This document shows positions 57,735-64,000 of a DNA stretch of 64,000 bases, piece by piece. Origin of the DNA: Branchinecta lynchi (lineage: Eukaryota > Arthropoda > Branchiopoda > Anostraca > Branchinectidae); the NCBI GenBank assembly GCA_023053575.1, contig JAKZAP010000013.1, positions 19,625,689 through 19,689,688 of the forward strand, given 5' to 3'. The notes beneath the pieces are model-generated. The model was not told the DNA's origin and did not search any database. It was given only the letters and a program-made list of their open reading frames with translations. Positions within the stretch are counted from its first letter, which is position 1. Each line of letters begins with the position of its first letter. A program made the position numbers and the translations under genes.

Positions 57735-58787
57735 AAACAAGACCAAAGGTTTCGGTGGGATCTCAAAGATCTGATATTTGATCCAGATTCACCAGGCTAA
57801 TCATCAGAGAAAACCAAGTGATATACCTCTATAAGCCATATCAATTTTGACGACACTGTCCGAAACTTCCTGCTTCACTTCTGCCAAATTTCCGATTTTT
57901 GCCGAATTCCGAGTGAACTAATTATCAACGTATATCCTTATCTCTATAAAGAACATCTAATCAACTTCAAATAAAACTTCAACTTACAAAAAAATCCGGT
58001 TGATTCCGGACGAATTATATGTCCGGGTAAAAAATTATTGACTCAGTACGTATCTTCTTACCCATAAGTATGTCACCTAATCAACTTCAAATAAAACTTT
58101 TGCTTTTAACAAATTTTCCGGTTCTGTACGGATTCCGGGCGAAGTGGTTGTCCGACTAGAAAATGCTTTTCACATAAGTGTTCAGCATGTTTTCTTACCC
58201 TTAAATCGAACATTTAATCAACTTCAAATGAAATATTAACTTTAACCAACTTTCCTGTTTGTGCCGGATTCCGGACGAACTACTTGTCCGGCGAGAAAAT
58301 CATTTTAACCATCGTGTTCAGCATGTCTTCTTACCCCTAAATCGAACATCTAATCAACTTCAAATAAAACTTTTACTTCTAACAATTTTCCGGTTTTGGC
58401 CGGATTCCGGGCTAACTACTTTTCCGATGACAAATTGGTTTTCACTATCGTACTCATCATGTCTTCTTACCCCATAATCGGCTATCACATTAGTTTTTTT
58501 TTTTAAATTGTGTTTGCCCCTTAATTTGAACCCCCACCCCTAAATGTAGGGCTACAAAGCCCATCTACGAACTTTTCATCAAAATATCTCATTCCCATAT
58601 TTTGTTTGCCCCTTAATTTGAACCCCCTCCCCCACCCCTAAATGTAGGGCTACAAAGCCCATCTACGAACGTTTCATCGAAATATCTCATTCCATTCGAG
58701 AGTTACCGTGCTCACAGACAGACGGACAGACGGACATTTTTGCGATGTCATAGGTGTCCTTCCTCTTACGTTTTGGGATCGCAAAAA
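57735..58787 (-). mobile_element. GGGATCCC-ended satellite element, copy 6 (family X)
   Basis: Reverse-oriented, from CAAGACCAAAGGTTTCGGTG to CTTACGTTTTGGGATCGC. A local duplication (TTTGCCCCTTAATTTGAACC at about 58510 and 58605) sits in the AAGTTTCATC side. Confidence 0.75.
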
Positions 58788-58869
58788 ACACGTTCACACT
58801 TCTAATTTTCTTGCTTTCTCAATTTTGTTGATGAGCTTACCCAGTGCTGTGTGTGTGCACTTTGTTGTG

Positions 58870-58945
58870 TTTTATTTAATTATTTTATTTTTTTCTACAT
58901 AGTCCGCTTTTCAAATGGCGGGTCAGAAAAATAACTTACTGCTTG
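58870..58945 (+). mobile_element. LINE 3' tail
   Basis: AGTCCGCTTTTCAAATGGCG then GGTCAGAAAAATAACTTACT is the same 3' end as at 44086 and 45360. No coding part remains. Confidence 0.5.
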
Positions 58946-59611
58946 ACAAATACTATCTCCCGCTGATATTTATGTGTTTATTATTTAGTGTTGTTTATAC
59001 GATCAGAATTTGGTGCATTTTTTTTGGTGCTCCAACATTCATTAAAGTTCAACTGAAAAGGCAACTTATTTTCTACATCTGATATTTGAATGCACTGGAA
59101 ACGTTTCGACCTATCTAAGGTACTATGTATTTTTTCATTCGAGGCTCTAGTAACGACGTTCAGAACGTGCGGTGCTTGCACGACAACCCAAAAGTCATCC
59201 AGACGCGGAGATTTCGAATTTTAAAACAAGCGTGCCGATTAGCGCTGCCGATTAAAGCAGAATAACGCCGGCTTAATTTTCCGGCAATGGCGTATCTTTG
59301 TAGTTGGTAAATATTTTAGCATACAGTGAAAGGCGCACAGAGGTACCACGAATCCGAAAGATAAGTTAATTCGATAAAAATCCATTATCTACGGACAGCG
59401 GAAAACGGAGTAACGTGTTCTTATCAGATTTTCATACGTATTTAAGTGAATAGGTGACGTGTAACTAGACTGTAGACTAGACTTTAAAGGTCTGGTTTTC
59501 GATTTACTAACCAGCTGTGATCAAGGTATGACACAGGGCTTTTCCATGTTTCTACAGCATGGCTAATCTGGCCGGCAAGCTCATTAACTACTTTTGTATG
59601 ACACTTGCAGG

Positions 59612-60831
59612 CTCTGGCTCATGTGCCATATACCGATCGCAATTACATCTGTCGGTCCGGATATTTTGTCACATTTGTTCGAGTTAGGGTACTTCTAGAT
59701 GTGCTAGGACCATGAAACTTGGCAGGCATATCAGGGACCCGACCAAACTAACCTGGAAATAATCAGTTTCCCGATTTGACCATATGCGGGGGAGTAGAGG
59801 GCGGTGGAAACGTGAAAACTGAGGGCAGTTTGTCACACTTTTTCGAGTTGCTAGGACCGATGTGCTAGGACCATGAAACTTGGCAGGCATATTAAGGACC
59901 CGACCAAACAAAGTTAGAAATAATCATTTTTCCGATCCGACCATCTCAGGGGTGGGGGGGGGGGGTGGAGGGCGGGGGAATCCGGGAATTGAGTAGTGTG
60001 TAATTTTCGAACAGGTGATCGGATTGGAATGAAACTTAATAACTGAATAGATTATATATCTCTGATTTCCCGTTTAAAGTCTTGACGGATTCGATAGCTA
60101 GGAGGGGTTGGGGGGGGGGGGAAACCGGAAATTTCAAGAAATTGTTAAAATGGAGGGATCGGAGTGAGACTTGCTGTGAAGAACAAGCATCTGCTCTAGA
60201 TAAATCGTTTAGACAATTGTACTGGATCCGGATACTCGGAGGGTAGGGGTGGAGGGGGGTTCCCAGAATTCCGGTGATGGCGGTTTTGGGGATTTCCACG
60301 ACGAAAATTGGCAGGCATGTCAGGACCTGGTCAAACTGACTTAAAAATACAAATTTCGTCGATCTGATAATCGTGGGGGGAGGGGAATCCGGAATAATGA
60401 GTCATGCGTAACTTTGGAACGGGTGACCGGATTCGAGTGAAATTTAATAACTGAACAGAAGAATTTCTCTGGTGATCTTTTTCATATCCGGACCGGATCC
60501 AGGCATATCAGGGCCCGATCAAACTGACTTGAAAATACAAATTTCGTCGATCTGATAATCAAGGGGAGAGGGGAATCCGGAATAATGAGTCATGCGTAAC
60601 TCTAGAACGGGTGATCGGATTGAGTGAAATTTAATAACTGAACAGAGGACATTTCTCGCTGGTGATCTTTTTCGTTTCCGGACCAGATCCGACAACTATG
60701 GGGGGGGGGAATACTTGACCCGCTTAGACTGGTGTGATCGGGATCGAACTTTATGTAAATAAAAAACATATACTCAAGATCAATTATTTACAGAACCGAA
60801 GTGGCTCCGGGTATTGCGGGTGGAGTTGGAT

Positions 60832-60870
<39 letters not shown>

Positions 60871-61225
60871 CTAGGATTCTGGTGATCGAAAGTTAAGGTA
60901 CTTCAAGATGTGCTAGGACGATGAAACTCTGCTGGAATATTGGAGATTCAACAAGATTTACTTAGAAATCGCTACTTCCTAAATCCAATTATTCCTTAAA
61001 GTACCTATCTTAACCGCAAAGTAAGAAAAATACTTTTAAGCAAAATATGGATTTTCATCATCCCCATCAGCCCATTATAATTTTTGCCTCAAGGGTTTTG
61101 CTTACAAATGAAGTTCTAGCTCCCTTTGAGTGTGCATCTTAACCGCAAAGTCGAAACTTACTTTTGACCAAACAATACATCTTAACCCATGCAAGTGCCA
61201 TATGAGCTTACAGCTCTTGTTATGA
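59612..61225. mobile_element. Partial family Y satellite element
   Basis: It begins with ATGTGCCATATACCGATCGC and ends with AAGTGCCATATGAGCTTACA. Monomers carry ACCATGAAACTTGGCAGGCA (59711, 59871) and GGGGAATCCGG. Several G runs and one 39-nt G tract (60832-60870) lie inside. Confidence 0.7.
60832..60870 (+). repeat. 39-nt poly-G tract
   Basis: An uninterrupted run of 39 G, the longest of a dozen G/C runs in the window. It is G-quadruplex-capable. The length is likely uncertain in any sequencing read. Confidence 0.9.
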
Positions 61226-62070
61226 AAGAAAGGCGATTGAAAACCTGTATTTCCAACCGTAAAGAACCAAGCAATCAACGGGAAAATTCAACAGCGTAGA
61301 AATGTTTCCAGGTCGTACCAGTTACGAATTGGTATTTCTCTCTCCTTTCGTTTCTCTGGGATTTTTCATCCACAGCCCTTTTATTTCCAATCAGAGTTGC
61401 AGAAATTCTAAGCATATGGAAAGGGCGTCTATTCTAAGGAAACATATTTCCTGTTCTCCTCAGAATCTGAACTTACTTCTCATTAGGGAAAAACTCTGAT
61501 TTCCCCAATGGCAAAGAATAACAAAACTAGAACTGTCATGAAACCGAACAGATTTCCAGCGCAGACTTACTAGACAAATTTAATAATCCCTAAATAAAAG
61601 CTTAGACACAATCCAAGTACTCCAGCCAGAAAGCTAAAAGTATATGAAAACCGCAAATTAAATCAATTCGTATCTGCAAAAACGCAACTATTGTCTTTTC
61701 TGCCATTATGTCACTATATACAATATTTACAGTTCATCTCCTGGCAGCCTCGCCATTTCTGTCAAGTTTATATGACAAAGTTTTTGCTTCATCGACAGTA
61801 CCAAAGAATTGTGGTAAACAAAGAATTCTCCAAAATCCATCAATAAAAGCTCGTGCACTTTCCCTGCTTCTTTCGTGACTTTTCGGGAAGTCATCCCCCC
61901 CCCCCCAACCAAACACGCAACTGAGCCTCTGCGGTATCGACGTACGGTACACAGTAGAAGAATAAATCTCTCTCTTTTTTGTTTTATCCACTCATTATCC
62001 AGCGATTTTGATTAACGTTTTCAAGAACTCCCTAGCAATTTGTGTTCCAACAGAGTCTAGACTGAACATC

Positions 62071-62406
62071 AGTTGCGTTTTGCAGATACCATGTATCTGT
62101 TACGACGGTAACTGAATCTGCAATTAGTCGTTTTTGCAGTTACCGTGGTATCTGATACACGGTTGCTCTGCAAAAACGACTATTGCCGAAATTGCACTTT
62201 TCGAAGTCATCCCAAAAGAAAAACTGAAATCCAGTTACAACACTAAGTGCTAGACTTCTTTCTCACCAATTTGACAAAATCTGATAAAGGTGAGATGACT
62301 TTTCAGCTACCCCGATCAATTACCACGGTCGTCAGATACCACGATAACTGCGAAAACGCCTTTAAACCGTGGCATCAGGTACCATGTTATCTGAAAAAAC
62401 GCAACT
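62071..62406. mobile_element. AGTTGCGTTTTTGCAG-ended MITE, copy 3
   Basis: AGTTGCGTTTTGCAGATACC and AAAAAACGCAACT are the ends. The interior is shorter than in the other copies. A lone end sequence (TCTGCAAAAACGCAACTATT) stands at 61674, 400 bp away. Confidence 0.85.
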
Positions 62407-62639
62407 ATTGTTTTAGATGAGCTTTGTAGAGTCATGCACTGTATTATCATTATTATTTGAAATGACGAATTCACTGATTTTACATATATAGTGTAGTGTA
62501 ATTATGTTTGACGTAAAGGTCAAATTCGTCGAATGCGCTGTGAAAGTTACCTTTTACGAATAAAATTCTACTCTACTCCAACTCTACTCTAAGGACTGCA
62601 GAGTTATGAGCTGTTTACAGTCTGCCACCCAACCAATAT

Positions 62640-62830
62640 GCCTCTGAGGCATATTATAATAATAATAATTTATTGGAAAAGCCTAATACGGCCATACAAC
62701 AGACGCCTGAGGCGCCAACAACAATTTTTACCACTAAAATCAAAACAAAAAATATTTTTTTCTTTTCATGGCATTCAAAACAATTTTTTTTTCAGATTAT
62801 TTATTAACACAAAAAAATAATACACTTCCT
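62640..62830 (-). mobile_element. LINE 3' UTR remnant
   Basis: (ATA)n then ATTTATTGGAAAAGCC and GGCCATACAACAG match the 3' UTR at 7018. No ORF is visible. Confidence 0.5.
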
Positions 62831-63612
62831 GGAACAAACTGGATGTCCGCCTAAAAAAAGGCCCTGCGGCATATGGGAACGAACATACAAATAAGAAGCC
62901 CATTCAATAATACTCTTTTTCAAACAAACATAAAAAGAAACATTACTTTTTTTTTTAATACATTTACAAAAAACGACCTCGCGAATTACACTTTTATTTG
63001 CCGACTTTCAGATACAAACTGGAAATCTAGAAAATGGTTTAAATATTAGGAATCGAGATTACATTCATATGGTTAGTTATATGGTAATTTTTTTTAGGAA
63101 AGAGTAGGTCATGTTAAAGTGTTTAAGCAAATATTAACGTCACGAAGAGGCCTTGCACAAAAAGTCAAAAATATTAATTTTAAGAATAGAGCAACGCGGG
63201 TTTAAAAAGAAAAGAAAAAAGAGACTACTTCGTGCCACACGCTGAGAAAGCTCTCCAACATCCATCAGTAGTCTTGTGCCCACTCCCAGTCCCTTTCGTG
63301 AATTTTAGCTCCCACCCCTCCCAAGCACACCAGTACACCCAAGCACACCACCAGTACACCGAAGCCCACCAGGTACGACAGTATGATATAGCACTGCTGA
63401 GTTATGTAGCCTACTGTTAACGGCCAAGAACGTTCGAAATAAGGATCTATTGTAGGCCGAAAGCCGAGAAAATTGGGATCGACTAAAAAGAGGCACGGCG
63501 CGGCACAACCTACTGTAGGAGGTACGAGTATAAAAAAGAGGCACGAAAACTAAAAAAGCCATTTCAGGCTTCAGAGTGAGGGACAGGAACAATGTTCTAA
63601 CGTGTCTTCTTT

Positions 63613-63680
63613 TAATCAATCAATCAATCAATCAAGTTTACTCCGAATAGCTAAAAGCTAGAAAAGGAATAAAAATTTAC
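63613..63680 (-). mobile_element. Retroposon tail with (AATC)n
   Basis: Five AATC units followed by AAGTTTACTCCGAATAGC resemble the AATC/CTAT tail at 49950. Confidence 0.4.
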
Positions 63681-64000
63681 AAAATACACAGTCACACAAG
63701 AAACAAATTAACTAATACACTTACAAGAAATTACCAGAAATAAATGATGGAATGAAACTACGTAAAAATTGGGTAGAAGAATTAGCGAGATATGGGGAAA
63801 ACTTTTTGCCAGTATTTAGGCTTTTGAGATAGGAACTCTCACTTGCTTGTCTACTTTTACTACTTGCTAATATCTTTTTACTACTCGTGCCTTCTGTGCC
63901 ATGCTGTGCCTCTTTTTAGTCGATCCCGAGAAAATTCTCCAACGCCGCATAAAATAATGAGCTTTTTCATCCATTATAATTTCCTTCTCGGCATTTTGGG

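Larger units (their letters stand above)
56575..64000. other. Intron or upstream region right of exon A; no further exon recognised
   Basis: Exon A begins within a codon, so 5' exons must lie to the right. I found no ELKS-like coding segment with a donor of matching phase before 64000. The interval holds family X and Y copies, tandem repeats and LINE tails. Confidence 0.6.

Overview
The window reads as nuclear DNA of an invertebrate, most likely an arthropod. It has long introns, GT-AG splice junctions, several families of transposon remnants and satellites, and no dense gene packing. The only protein-coding gene I can support lies on the minus strand. It is an ortholog of the synaptic active-zone scaffold Bruchpilot / ELKS-CAST (ERC). 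I cannot name the species. No rRNA gene or CRISPR locus was found, and no intact transposase or reverse transcriptase.

Gene layout (minus strand, 5' to 3', running right to left). Exon A (53994-56574) is a 2.6-kb coiled-coil exon. Exon B is 50353-50577 and exon C is 47882-48051. There is then a phase gap that demands at least one exon I could not find. Exon D is 35059-36255, exon E 32547-32707, exon F 31178-31325 and exon G 30076-30131. Exons A-C match the insect-type C-terminal rod of Bruchpilot. Exons D-G match the C-terminal part of vertebrate ELKS/ERC, so this locus seems to carry both tails. The N-terminal exons and promoter lie to the right of the window. The true 3' end lies to the left or went unrecognised.

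Everything else is intronic or flanking repeat DNA. From left to right the main items are: a foldback element at the left edge (1-806); a 21-bp periodic array with constant cores and variable spacers (3936-4267); a hAT-type element with 8-bp target duplication (5734-6345); a 4.6-kb giant foldback containing five ~281-bp tandem units and nested MITEs (11568-16170); six copies of a second satellite-bearing element whose ends carry GGGATCCC; a hAT MITE nested in an inverted repeat (26948-27268); a tRNA-Thr-like gene (39436-39509); a mobile element that stops 11 nt from the exon C splice donor (47566-47870); a LINE 3' fragment beside the exon B donor; a 307-bp tandem duplication of the 3' end of exon A containing a nonsense change; and a 39-nt poly-G run (60832-60870).

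A ~38-nt motif with a hammerhead-ribozyme-like catalytic core (CTGANGA, hairpin, CGAAA) recurs at eight or more places, often as inverted pairs. It is the strongest lead for an RNA-level system. All family assignments rest on reading the sequence and on remembered family features; no search was run.
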